The notes under the pieces are model-generated. The model was given only the letters and a program-made list of their open reading frames with translations. It was not told the DNA's origin and did not search any database. This document shows, piece after piece, positions 45,281 through 57,450 of a DNA stretch of 64,000 bases. Both the position numbers and the translations under genes were made by a program. Numbering within the stretch: position 1 is the stretch's first letter; each line of letters opens with the position of its first letter. This DNA is from Dastarcus helophoroides. Taxonomy: Eukaryota > Arthropoda > Insecta > Coleoptera > Bothrideridae. The stretch covers positions 38,001,161-38,065,160 of the forward strand of contig CM053329.1 in the NCBI GenBank assembly GCA_028583605.1. Reading direction: 5' to 3'.

Positions 45281-47900
45281 CGAATTATTCTTCAAGAAAG
45301 TCGGAATTTAGAAAAGTCGAAATTACCAAAAAAAGGAACAAAAATCTTCAATGGAACAAAATTTTGAAAAAAGTCAAAATTTCCAAATCAAAATTTTATA
45401 AAATTCAAATTCTGAAAAAAAGTCTTGAGTAAAAATTCAATTACAAGTTGAAATTTTCAAAAAAGTCAAATTCTTCAAAAAAAAAGTATAAATTTTTAAA
45501 AAGGAACTCATTTTGTCTTAATTCTAAAAAAAGTCGATTTTTTCAGAAAAAAGTCTCACAATTTCCAATAAATGTCGAACAGAAAATGACAAAATTTTGA
45601 AAAAAGCTAAATCAACAGTTTTAAACTTTCAAAAGTCTCCAAATTTTGAGAAATGTCGAACTCTTGAAAAAAAGTCGAAATTAAAAAAAAGACAAAAATG
45701 TTCAGTGGGGTTCAGGTTAGTTTTAAAAAAAGTTAAAATTGCAAATCGAAATTTTATAAAATTTAAATTCTGAAAAAAGTGCAAAAGTATAATTCTTCAA
45801 AAAAACGTAGAAATTTTCAAAATGGAAATAATATTAAGAAGAAGAGTCTCAATTCTAAAAAAAAAATCGATTTATTCAGAAAAAAGTCTCACAATTTTCA
45901 GAAAATGTCAAAATCTTCAATAAAAGTCCAAATTTTGAAATCAAAAGAAATCAAAAGTCTCAAATTTTCAGAAGTGTCAACATTTTGAAGAATGTTAAAA
46001 TGGGAAATTTTCAAAAAAGTCAAATCTTCAAAAAAAGTCGAAATTTTCAAAATGGAACTAATTTCGAGCAGACTTCGAATTTTAAAAAAAGGCAATTTTT
46101 TTTTAGCAAAAAGTCTCATAATTTGCAAAAAATGTCAAAACCTTGGATAAAAGTCGAAATTTTGAAAAAAATAATATCAAGTCTTACATTTTTAGGAGTG
46201 CCAAAATTTCTAGAAATGTCGAACTCTCTAAACAAGTCGAAATTAAAATAAAAACAAAAATGTTAAATGGAACAAAATTTTAAAAAAAAATCAAAATTAC
46301 CAATCGGAATTTTATAAAATTTAAATTCTAAAAAAAGTCCTAATTAAAAAAATCGATTACAAGTTGAAATTTTAAAAAAGGCGAATTCTTCAAAAAAAAG
46401 TAGACATTTTTGAAATGGAACTAGGAAACGGAGAGTCTCAATTCCAAAAAAAGTAGACATTTCAGGCATTTCATGAAAAGCCAGCACTGTACTTGTCTTT
46501 TGATGAAAACATATAAAATTAGACCAAGTGGCTGATTCTACAAGACTTTTTCATGTAACGCTCCAATCCCATTTTGCACTTGAAAATATTCAAAATAAGT
46601 CGAAATAAAAAAAACAACATTTTCGAAGTTGAACTATTGAGGGCCGAACTATTTAAAAAGGTCTCTCCATCTAAAAATTTGTAAAAAACTAGGGTTTTTA
46701 AGAAATGTTCGAAATTTTAAGAACAACAACTCAGAACAAAAAAAATTAGAATTTATTAAAACTAACTTTGGAAATTTAAATTTGGAATGCCGTAGTTTTA
46801 AAAAAAAATCACTATTTTTTAAGTAACCATTTTTAAATAGTGGATACTTGAAAAAATTTGAAATTCAGACAAAAAATAAACGAAATTTTGAAAAATATCC
46901 AAACTAAAAAATTTCGAAATTAAAAAAAATTGAAATTTAAAAAATCGAAATTCAAAAAATCGAAATTCAAAAATATCGAACTTCAAAAAATTCGAAATTT
47001 AAAAAGAAGTCGAAATTCTGAATTTCTATTTTGAAAAAAAAAAGAAAATATTTTAAGAGAGCCTTCAAAGTATTCAAAAAAAGGAGAAACGAAAACAGAA
47101 TATTTTTTTTGAAAATTTCGTTTCTTCCAAATTTAATCTTTTCATTTAATATTTATATACAGGTCGTAACAAATTCGCTTCTCACTACAGGAATCTTGAA
47201 AACCGTAAGAGATACATCAATCGGTTAAAATTGGGCAAACATATTTCTTGCTGTTTTTGAAATTTTTGAACAAAAAGCAAAATTTCAAGTTTCGTTTTTA
47301 TTATTTCTTGGCGTTATTTGAAGAGTAATCGAAAAACTAAACACACTTTTTTATAGCGTTTTCTATCCTTTACAAAATAGGATAAGAAATTGTTTTATTA
47401 AACGTTTCGTCCTTTCAACACCATTGAAAATAAAGAAGAAAATGTTTTCAAAAAAGTTCGAAGTATTCAAAAAAGGAAGAAATGGAAAAACAAAATTTTT
47501 ATAAAATCAAAATTTTTATAAAATCGAAATTTTTATAAAATCGAAATTTTTATAAAATCGAAATTTTTATAAAATCGAAATTTTTATAAATTCGAAATTT
47601 TGAAAAGTCGAAATTTTGGACAAAGATCGAAACTGTCATGAGTCAAAAATTTCAAAACCTGAAATTTGTGGAAAAACCTCGGGATTTGCAGTTAAATTTT
47701 TGGATCAAAATTTTATAACAACTTAAGAATTTCAAAGCAAATAAAATTTGGAAAGTTGAAATGTTAAAAATGTCGAAATTTCGAAAAAGTTGCAATTTAA
47801 AAAAAAATCGAAAGAACCAAAAGTCGTAGGTAAAGCAAACTTGAATTTACGAAAAATATTTTTTTTAATTTAAAATTACGATTATAACAAAAAATCAGAA
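45281..47900 (-). repeat. A-rich low-complexity repeats, inverted relatives of 53.8-58.3 kb
   Basis: Units containing CAAAAATCTTCAATGGAACA, AAATTTTGAAAAAAGTC, TATAAAATT-AAATTCTGAA, CAAGTTGAAATTTTC and AATTCTTCAAAAAAA recur near 45340, 45690 and 46250. They match the reverse complement of sequence near 57540-57740 and 57990-58200. Short frames through the block are artefacts. Confidence 0.72.
47498..47606. repeat. 17-bp tandem repeat
   Basis: About six near-perfect copies of ATAAAATCGAAATTTTT inside the low-complexity block. The other words around it are not ordered in this way, so this is a recent local expansion. Confidence 0.85.
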
Positions 47901-48047
47901 TTTATTATGCAAGTACTTACTTGTCGATACATTTGTTAGCATTCGAATTGGATACACAGAACTGACGAGATCTAACAAGATCGAAACCGGTCTTTAGTTT
48001 CCAAACTTCGAATCCAATGAATGTTCAAACCTATTGGACTATGCATT

Positions 48048-49430
48048 AGAATCAGAATTTATTGTTAATATTTTTATTTAATGGAACAGCTGATTCGTAT
48101 AATCGTAATTTACAACTGAGCTCTTGGAGGGCGATGGTTTGCTTTTGCTGGTGTTCCACTCACATACTAGAATATTTGATATCTCGAAGTCGAAACTCAG
48201 AATTTATTGTTAACATTTTTAATTAATGAAACAATTAATTTTTATTGTTACGGGCTTATCGGTTCGATTGATTACACGTGTGAATTACACCACTTTATTA
48301 CCAAATTAACTCGGCACACTTCAACTGAACAGTAACTCACTACTTATTTACTAATTGCTAACCAACTAACTACACTGACTTCTAACTGACTGACTCGAGG
48401 GAAAGCTGACCGCCTTTTTATAGTTTTGGCACCCGGCTTCTAGAACTTTTCGGCAGATAAGGCTTATCGTTTGCCGAAATTTCTGGAACGCTTATCTGCC
48501 ATTTGTTTCGTTATCGCGGCAGCTTTCCCCTTATCAGATCCTTCTAGAAACTTTGTTTATTTACTAAATTATACAATTCTATTCTAAATTCTATTACATC
48601 TATTTACATTGCGTTACAATATTTTTATTTAATGGAACAGCTGATTCGTATAATCTTAATTTATAACTGAGCTCTTGGAGTGCGATGGTTTGCTTTTGCT
48701 GGTGTTCCACTCATATACTAGAATATTTGATATCTCGAAGTCGAAACTCAGAATTTATTGTTGACATTTTTAGTTAATGAAACAATTAATTTGTATAATC
48801 GTAATTTACAACTGACTACTTGGGGTGCGATTGCTGGCTTTTGATGGTGTTCCTCACACACTAGAATATTCGATATCCAGAAGTCGAAAACTCAACTCAT
48901 TGTTAAAATTTTTAGTTAACGGAACAATTGATTTGATAATCGTAATTTACAACTGACTACTTGGGGTGCGATGATTTGTTTTGTTGGTGTTCAACACATA
49001 CTAGAATATTCGATATCTCAAAGTCGAAACTCGGGATTTATTGTTAAAATTTTTATCTAACGAAACAATTGATTCGCATATTCGTAATTTACAAATGACT
49101 ACTTATGGTGCCATGGTTTGCTTTTCTACTAGAATATTCGATATCTCGAAGTCGAAACTCAGGATTTATTGTTAACATTTTCAGTAAACGAAACAATTGA
49201 TTCGTATAATCGTAACAACTTACTACTTGGGCTGCCTTTTAATGGTGTTTCACACATACTAGAATATTCGATATCCAGAAATCGAAACTCAAAATTTATT
49301 TTTATTTAACTGAACAATTGATTCATATAATCCTAATTTACATCTGATTACTTGGGGTGCAATTGCTCTCTTTTATTGGTGTTCCACACATACTGGAATA
49401 TTTGATATCTCGACGACTTCGAACTTACAT
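48048..49430. repeat. Tandem repeat of ~135 bp, about eight copies
   Basis: Units contain GAATTTATTGTTAACATTTT, AACAATTGATTCGTATAATC, GTAATTTACAACTGACTACT, TGGGGTGCGATGGTTTGCTT, TGGTGTTCCACACATACTAG and AATATTCGATATCTCGAAGT. Starts lie near 48054, 48201, 48620, 48752, 48894, 49032, 49163 and 49291. The second unit is cut by the LTR-like insert at 48246. Confidence 0.9.
48246..48618. mobile_element. Probable solo LTR of a retrotransposon
   Basis: A 373-bp insert interrupts the 135-bp tandem repeat. It starts TGTTACGGGCTTATC and ends GCGTTACA, the TG...CA form of an LTR. It holds a TATA-like TTTTTATAG near 48415 and an inverted pair TTCGGCAGATAAG/CTTATCGTTTGCCGAA at 48449-48478. It is more GC-rich than its surroundings and has no coding capacity. 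No clean target-site duplication was found (TTTAT left, ATATT right), so the boundaries may be off or a deletion occurred. Confidence 0.55.
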
Positions 49431-50976
49431 TTCGTTCTCTTCTTAATTGCACTAATTTCTTGTAAATATTCGAGAGGCGTTTCGAATTTATGAATAATTT
49501 TTCGGGTTGTGTATCTCCCCAATCACCTATAATAATAAATATATAGTAATTAACTTTTAATTGCACAGTTTGTTACAATATGTGACATACAGCACAATAT
49601 TATAATATTGTTGTTTTAGATAGAATTATAATTAAAATATATTAATGTTGCCTTTGAATATTTAATATAATTACTAGATTAAACATCAAAGCTGACATTA
49701 TTAAGCATAAATCTATTATTAAATTATCCATGTATTAGTTAAAAAAAAATGAATATCGCCCAGGACAAATGTTCCAAATGTTCATTAGACTTCGTTAGAC
49801 TTGGAGTTTAATGGAAATATTTATCGATGTTCTACATACTGAATAATAAGGAGACTTTAATACACTTTGAAGCCGCCAAGTTTGATAAACTAAAACGTCG
49901 CCCTTGGAATACAAAGTTTAGCGGAATAGACCTTCTTCGCCGCAAAATTAGGAGATGATATAATTATAACTAACGAAGTAACTGATAGAAGAAAGTTTGC
50001 CTTTAAGCTAGAGTTTTTTTTCTTAATGTCGATGCGGCCAATAAATGCTCTGGATTATGATTATATTGTTTCATACGCATTTTCAATAAAATGAACTACT
50101 ACAACAAAAGCGTACGTCATGGGTTTTCAGAAAAAAAAACGTATTTTTGTTTTACTTTCAACTAGTAAATTATTAAAAGTTTAGCTTCTTATATCGCTTT
50201 AAAGAAGCTGAGTCTTCTGCTTATTCACATATACGTGCTTCTCGATTAAAAACCGAATTGGAAGTTATTTATCGACGACCGGATTTTGTGAATATTATTG
50301 CTGCCGTAAATTTACCTTTCTTTATTTCTTTGAAAAACCGTAGGGTGGATTTCATTTGAAAAAAATATGTGTATTTTTGTATAGTTTAAGTAGAATATTG
50401 TACCCATTCGTGCCATCTCCAAAAGATAATTTTTATTAAAAAAAAAGTGATTTATTTCATAAGAACAGAAATAATTTTAATTTAAAAAATACATTTTGTG
50501 TGCATCTGTATATACAGATGATATAGGGATATGCAGATATCTCTACTGTAGTAGGGAACCTGCCCTTCCCACTACCAGAGAGATATTTATAATTTTCTGC
50601 TGCCCAGATCATTATTATCGAATTTGGGTTCCTTCCGTTGCTTTAGCAAAATGTTCCCCAAGCTCTCGACATCTGTGTTCCCTTTCCATAATTTTTTATA
50701 ACGTTGAGCGCCCCTCGTTAAAAAATTGCATTCCAACTAGTATATAAATGAGGACGTCTGCCTGTCTGCTGAACATATCAACGAATTTGAACAAAACATC
50801 ATTCTGCAATCCACACGAACCGTTTAAAACTGTGCAAGCTGATTGAATTAGTTTTATTACATTTATCCAAATAATAAATTACTAATTTTTGAGTCATCTG
50901 AAGCCCCCTCCCCCATCAAACTCTTCCTGTAACCCCAGCAAACGCCTACCACACTTTGGAAACATTTTTTTTTTTG
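49431..50976. other. AT-rich intergenic DNA with one copy of the 165-bp repeat
   Basis: No gene was recognised. A minus-strand stretch (about 49430-49540) and another near 51755-51830 share diverged sequence around TCGAATATTTAC and GGAGATACA. At 50690-50850 lies a single copy of the repeat found in tandem at 60186-60603 (AACGTTGAGCGCCCCTCGTT, AAAAAATTGCATTC, CATCATTCTGCAATCCACAC). Confidence 0.5.
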
Positions 50977-51104
50977 TGGAACGGACTGGTCCTTGGTTAT
51001 CTTCAACAATTGAAATACCCCTTGAAACCAAGAAAGATTAAAAAACACAACAAAGGTTGCTCTAACGCGTTTCGGATAGCCAAGCTATCATCTTCAGAGA
51101 GATA
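50977..51104 (+). repeat. Left terminal inverted repeat of the 1.45-kb element
   Basis: It pairs with 52289-52424 in inverted orientation. The left copy lacks about ten bases (ACAAATCTTGTC-like) present in other family members between ATTGAAATAC and CCTTGAAACC. Confidence 0.8.
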
Positions 51105-52288
51105 CTGGAGATTTTAGGAAATATTGCTTTGGCAGATTTGGTTCGATATCTCATAAATGCTACACAGGATTTAATTTTGAATCCATTATTCAAAGTTTGC
51201 AACAGTTCTAATTGATATGACTTAATAAGATGTCAATCTGTCAAATTACTTGGTGAATGAAGCTTTAAATCGGATTATGTTCATCGAGGCTGCATTAGGT
51301 TAATTCTAGAAGGTCGTTAGTGCACGTGGTATCAGATATTTTAAGTCGGTTGATAGATAAACTTGTTCCTTACCACAGGATTTGCCCAGCATGATCAATA
51401 AGGTTTTAATCCGGAATTGCATTATTCTGTATACGCAAATTTCGAGTAGTAATCGACAACCACGTGTTATTGCAGATACGTAATAATCTCGGCTTGATTT
51501 CAATTTAGTGCCATCAACAGTATATTGAAAATTGAAGTTGTGGATTCGTTTACACCGAACCATATCCATTATTTCAGTCGATATTATTTATATCTCTTTG
51601 ATAAAATCTAATGACGAAAAAGCGCAAATAGTTTTTGAAAGCCGTTAGTCCAATTCAAATTCAATCAAATCAGTCAGATATTCGATATTTTGTAGTCTCC
51701 AACAAGCTATGCACATCTTCTTAGTATATACCTAATTACTAGTAAACATTCGACAAACGTCTTCAAACCTATAAATAAATTCTTCGTCTGTATCTCTCCC
51801 TCTTAATAGCTTCTAATAATAAATATCTAGAAAACAACTCCCAACTATACATTTTGCTACATCAGTGCAAACTAATATGCCTTCTAGACGAATTACTCGA
51901 GCTGGATACTGAACCAGTTCTGAGCGCTTCTTCGAAATTCTGTGAACTAATCTAGATTTCTCTAGTTTTTCCAAGATTGCGAAATTAATTCCATTGTGAT
52001 CAACTTCCAAAATATTTAAGTTTTAAATATTATTACGAACGTGTGAACATGTCAGTTTACGTTTAACATGTAAATGTTTGGCGAAATTTGTTCTTACTGG
52101 CGTCTTTCAAAGCTTCAACGCGTTCTATGTATATCTTACATGAAAATTACATAATGTTTAGATGTATGCGGACGGTGTTTTACTCACTGCACTCTAACGT
52201 ATAAATTCCAAATTTATTAAATTATGAAATTCATTCTTTGGCCAAAACTGTTACCCCAATTTTCCCCAATAAAGAAATGTAGGCAGTA

Positions 52289-52424
52289 TCTCTCTGAAGA
52301 TGATAACTTGGCTCTCGAAACGCGTTAAAACAACCTCTGTTGTGTTTTTTAATCTTTCTTGGTTTCAGGGGACAGGATTAGTATTTCAATTTTTGAAGAT
52401 AACCAAGGACCAGTCCGTTCCACC
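52289..52424 (-). repeat. Right terminal inverted repeat of the 1.45-kb element
   Basis: It reads TCTCTCTGAAGATGATAACT, CGAAACGCGTTAAAACAACC, TTGTGTTTTTTAATCTTTCT, TGGTTTCAGGGGACAGGATT, then ATTTCAATTTTTGAAGATAA and the outer GGACCAGTCCGTTCC. Confidence 0.8.
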
Positions 52425-52740
52425 AAGAAAAAAGTAAGCAATGATAATTGAAAGCTAAAAATTAATTAATTCAAAATTAAAAAAGGATAGGCATAGCTAA
52501 AATATGCCAGGGTAGGGCACCTGCCCCTAAACGAAAATTTATATTCAACCGATTAGACTTTGTCTAAAAAATTTCCATTCGTCAAAATTCGTCCTTTGAG
52601 ATATCGAGGTTTTATCGAAATTTCGATTTATTTCCGAAAATCCGTCTTCGTGTTTCTCAAAAGTTCGACGAATATTGGACATTTTCTAACTTGAATTGGG
52701 GCAGATTTTATTTCAAGATTTCGACAATTTCTTGAAATTC

Positions 52741-53094
52741 TGAGACATTTTCGCGAAATAGTGAGACATTTTCTCGAAATGGTGAAACATTTTCACGAAA
52801 TAGTGAGACATTTTTTCGAAACGGTGAAACATTTTCTCGAAATGGTGAGACATTTTCTCGAAATGGTGAGACATTTTCTCGAAATGGTGAGACATTTTCT
52901 CGAAATGGTGAGACATTTTCTCGAAATGGTGAGACATTTTCTCAAAATGGTGGGACATTTTCTCGAAATGGTGAGACATTTTCTCGAAATGGTGAAACAT
53001 TTTCTCGAAATGGTAAGACATTTTCTCGAAATGCTGAGACATTTTCTCCAAATGGTGAAACATTTTTCCGAAATGGTGGGACATTTTCTCGAAA
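52741..53094 (+). repeat. 21-bp minisatellite, about 17 copies
   Basis: The unit is close to GAGACATTTTCTCGAAATGGT. Variation is limited (GAGACA/GAAACA, CTCG/CGCG/CTCA). Because 21 is a multiple of three, frames on both strands stay open (HFLEMVR on plus, MSHHFEK on minus). These are not evidence of a gene. Confidence 0.95.
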
Positions 53095-54511
53095 TAAAAA
53101 AAAATTTTCTGAAAATTTTGACAATTTTTGAAAATTTCGACATGCCAGAAAAATTTAGACTTTTTTAAAATAGTCGAATTTTTTTTTGAAAATTTAGATA
53201 TTTCAGAATTTATTCTTTTTCAAAATTCCCACATATTCTTGAAGTTTCGACCTTTTTCTGCAAAATACAGTTTTTTGAAACTTGGACTTTTATTGAACAG
53301 TTTACATTTTTTTGGAAAATTTCGACCCAAAATTTTGACTGTATTCAAAATTTACATTCTTTAAATTTCGAACTTTTCCGTTTTTGTTTCTCAAAATGAA
53401 GACTTGGTAAATTTCGATTTTTTTTTACTTTTCCGAAAATTTTCACTTTTAAAAACTTCCGACTTTTTTCAAAATCTCGACCTTTTTTTAAAATGTTCAT
53501 TGATTTTTCTCTAAATATCATTTTTTTTTAAAATTCGTCTTTTTGGAAAATATATCTTTTTGGAAAATTTGTTTTTTTTTGAAAAATTTATCCTTTTGGA
53601 AAATTCGACTTTTTTGAAAATTGCAACTCCTGAAAACCTATTTGAAAATTTCAACTTTTTTTAAAATTTCGACTTTTTCCGGGAGTTCGACATTTCTCAA
53701 TATTATGAGAATAAGTACTTCTGAAAATTTAAGAATTTTGATTTCATTTTCTTCAAAATTTCAAAAATTACAACTTTTTTTTTGAACAATTCGACATTTT
53801 TCAAAATCTCGACGCGTGATTTTGACCTTTTTAAAAATTTTGTCCCATTAAACAGTCGTGTTTTTTTTAATTTCGATTTTTTTTGAGAGTTCGACATTTC
53901 TCAAAATTTTGGGACTTCTGAACATTTAAAACTTTTGATTTCGCTTATTTTTCAACATTTCGTCTTTTATTTAAAATTTCGACATTTTTGTAATTTTGAC
54001 TTTTGTTATAACTTTGTCCCATTGAATATTTTTGGTTTTTTTAATTTCGACTTTTAGCGAGTTTGACATTTGTCAAAATTTTGACACCCCCGAAAATTTA
54101 AAACTTTTGATTTCATTTTTTTTCAAAATTACGTCTTTTTTCAAAATCTCGACCTTTTTTTAAAATGTTCATTGATTTTTCTCGAAATATCAATTTTTTA
54201 AAAATTCGTTTCTCTGGAGAATGTGGCTTTTTGGAGAATTTGTTTTTTTGGAAAATATACCTTTTTGGAAAATTCTACTTTTTTGAAAATTGCAACTCTT
54301 GGAAACCTATTTGAAAAATTCAACTTTTTTAAAATTTTCCACAAATTTCGATTTGTTTATGAGATTCACCTTTTTCTTCAAAATTTGATCGATCTTGGAA
54401 GTGTTTACATTGGAAATACAACTTTCTGGACTTGTTTCTCAAAATTTCGACGTTTATCTTAATATTGGACATTTTCTAATTTGGGTTGGGGCAGATTATC
54501 TTTCAAGATTT

Positions 54512-54625
54512 CGACATTTTCTCAAAATGCTAAGACATTTTCTCGAAATGGTAAAACATTTTCTTGAAATGGTCAAACATTTTCTCGAAATGGTGAGACA
54601 TTTTCGCGAAATGGTGAAACCTTTT
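54512..54625 (+). repeat. 21-bp minisatellite, second array
   Basis: About five copies of the same unit as 52741-53094, in the same position of the second 1.65-kb unit. Confidence 0.88.
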
Positions 54626-56164
54626 CTGCAAATTTCGACTATTTTTGAAAATTTCGGCATGCCCGGCAAATTAGACCTTTTTTTAAATAGTCGAATTTTT
54701 TTGGAAATCTAGATTATTTCAGAATTTATTCTTTTTTCAAAATTCGCACATATTCTCAAAGTTTTTTTTGTAAATTCGACCTTTTTCTGCAAAATACTAG
54801 TTTTTTGAAACTTGGACTTTTATTGAACAGTTTACATTTTTTTGGAAAATTTCGACCCAAAATTTTGACTGTATTCAAAATTTACATTCTTTAAATTTCG
54901 AACTTTTCCGTTTTTGTTTCTCAAAATGAAGACTTTTGGTAAATTTCGATTTTTTTTACCTTTTCCGAAAATTTTCACCTTTTAAAAACTTCCGACTTTT
55001 TTCAAAATCTCAACCTATTTTTTAAAATGTTCATTGATTTTTCTCGAAATATCAATTTTTTTTAAAATTCGTCTTTTTGGAAAATTTATCTTTTTGGAAA
55101 ATTTGTTTTTTTTTGGAAAATTTGTCCTTTTGGAAAATTTGTCCTTTTGGAAAATTCGACTTTTTTGGAAATTGCAACTCCTGAAAACCTATTTGAAAAT
55201 TTCAACTTTTTTTAAAATTTCGACTTTTTCCGGGAGTTCGACATTTCTCAATATTATGAGAATAAGTACTTCTGAAAATTTAAGAATTTTGATTTCATTT
55301 TTTTCAAAATTTCGACTTTTATTCAATGACATTTTATGAAAATTGCGACAGTTTTTTCTGAAAAAATCGACTTTTTTAAAATTGAGACTACTTTTCTTGA
55401 AAATTAGTTCTATTTCAAAAATTACGACTTTTTTTTTGAACAATTCGACATTTTTCAAAATCTCGACGTGTGATTTTGACCTTTTTAAAAATTTTGTTCC
55501 CATTAAACATTCGTGTTTTTTTTAATTTCGATTTTTTTTGAGAGTTCGACATTTCTCAAAATTTCGGGACTCCTGAACATTTAAAACTTTTGATTTCGCT
55601 TATTTTTCAAAATTTCGTCTTTTATTTAAAATTTCGACATTTTTGTAATTTTGACTTTTGTTATAACTTTGTCCCATTGAATATTTTTGGTTTTTTTAAT
55701 TTCGACTTTTAGTGAGTTTGACATTTTTCAAAATTTTGTCACCCCCGAAAATTTAAAACTTTTGATTTCATTTTTTTTTCAAAATTACGTCTTTTTTCAA
55801 AATCTCGACCTTTTTTTAAAATGTTCATTGATTTTTCTCGAAATATCAATTTTTTAAAAATTCGTTTCTCTGGAGAATGTGGCTCTTTGGAGAATTTGTT
55901 TTTTTTGGAAAATTTACCTTTTTGGAAAATTCTACTTTTTTGAAAATTGCAACTCTTGGAAACCTATTTGAAAATTTCAACTTTTTTAAAATTTTCCACA
56001 AATTTCGATTTGTTTATGAAGATTCACCTTTTTCTTCAAATTTTGATCGATCTTGGAAGTGCTTACATTGGAAATACAACTTTCTGGACTTGTTTCTCAA
56101 AATTTCGACGTTTATCTTAATATTGGACATTTTCGAACTTGGGTTGGGGCAGATTATCTTTTAA

Positions 56165-56305
56165 GATTTCGACATTTTCTCAAAATGCTAAGACATTTTC
56201 TCAAAATGCTAAGACATTTTCTCGAAATGGTAAAACATTTTCTTGAAGTGGTGAAACATTTTTTCGAAATGGTGAGACATTTTCTCGAAATGGTGAAACC
56301 TTTTC
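56165..56305 (+). repeat. 21-bp minisatellite, third array
   Basis: About six or seven copies of the same unit, in the same position of the third 1.65-kb unit. Confidence 0.88.
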
Positions 56306-57450
56306 TGCAAATTTCGACTATTTTTGAAAATTTCGGCATGCACGACAATTTAGACCTTTTTTTAAATAGTTGAATTTTTTTGGAAACCTAGATATTTCAG
56401 AATTTATTCTTTTTTCAAAATTCGCACATATTCTCAAAGTTTTTTTTGTAAATTCGACCTTTTTCTGCAAAATACAGTTTTTTGAAACTTGCACTTTTAT
56501 TAAACAGTTTACATTTTTTTGGAGAATTTCGACCCAAAATTTTGACTCTATTGAAAATTTACATTCTTTAAATTTCGAACTTTTCCGTTTTTGTTTCTCA
56601 AAATGAAGACTTTTGGTAAATTTCGATTTTTTTACCTTTCCGAAAATTTTCATCTTTAAAAACTTCCGACTTTTTTCAAAATCTCAACCTTTTTTTAAAA
56701 TGTTCATTGATTTTTCTCGAAATATCAATTTTTTTAAAATTCGTCTTTTTGGAAAATTTATCTTTTTGGAAAATTTGTTTTTTTTTGGAAAATTTGTCTT
56801 TTTGGAAAATTTGTCCTTTTGGAAAATTTGTCCTTTTGGAAAATTCGACTTTATTGGAAATTGCAACTCCTAAAAACCTATTTGAAAATTTCAACTTTTT
56901 TTAAAATTTCGACTTTTTCCGGGAGTTCGACATTTCTCAATATTATGAGAATAAGTACTTCTGAAAATTTAAGGCTTTTGATTTCATTTTTTTCAAAATT
57001 TCGACTTTTATTCAATGACATTTTATGAAAATTACGACAGTTTTTTCTGAAAAAAATCGACTTTTTTAAAATTGAGACTACTTTTCTTGAAATTAGTTCT
57101 ATTTTAAAAATTACGACTTTTTTTTGAACAATTCGACAATTTTCAAAATTTCGACGTGTGATTTTGACCTTTTTAAACATTTTGTCCCATTAAACATTTT
57201 TGTTTTTTTTTTTAATTTCGATTTTTTCCAGGGTTCGATATTTCTGAAAATTTCGGGACTCCTGAACATTTAAAACTTTTGATTTGGCTTATTTTTCAAA
57301 ATTTCGTCTTTTATTTAAAATTTCTACATTTTTGTAATTTTGACTTTTGTTATAACTTTGTCCCATTGAATATTTTTGGTTTTTTTAATTTCGACTTTAA
57401 GTGAGTTTGACATTTTTCAAAATTTTGACACCCCTGAAAATTTAAAACTT

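Larger units (their letters stand above)
50977..52424. mobile_element. 1.45-kb element with ~130-bp terminal inverted repeats
   Basis: The left end (50977-51104) starts GGAACGGACTGGTCCTTGGT and includes TATCTTCAA, ATTGAAATAC, CTTGAAACCAAGAAAGATTA, AACACAACAAAGGTTGCTCT and AACGCGTTTCGG, ending ATCATCTTCAGAGAGA. The right end (52289-52424) is the same in inverted orientation, ending GGACCAGTCCGTTCC. The 1.18-kb interior has minus frames of 87 and 65 codons that I cannot assign. This is the longest member of the foldback family in the window and may be its least deleted form. Confidence 0.8.
52600..57450 (+). repeat. Three tandem units of ~1.65 kb
   Basis: Landmarks recur in order. TTGGGGCAGATT is followed by the 21-bp minisatellite (52741, 54512, 56165). 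GTCCCATTAAACA or its close variant is at 53845, 55497 and 57183. GTCCCATTGAATATTTTTGG is at 54023, 55671 and 57359. TTTTTGGAAAATTTATC-like stretches are near 53540, 55075 and 56745. Spacing is 1648-1688 bp apart from expansion of the first minisatellite. The unit itself is T-rich AAATTTCGACTTTTT-type sequence without a gene. Confidence 0.88.

Noticed and set aside
49348..49566. 72-codon minus frame beginning after a possible acceptor, considered as a receptor exon
   Set aside because: Part of it lies in the 135-bp tandem repeat, the peptide matches no family I recognise, and no partner exon was found.
52713..53168. Heptad-like HFLEMVR / MSHHFEK frames that could suggest a coiled coil
   Set aside because: A 21-bp repeat gives a 7-residue periodicity by arithmetic, and several frames on both strands are open at once.
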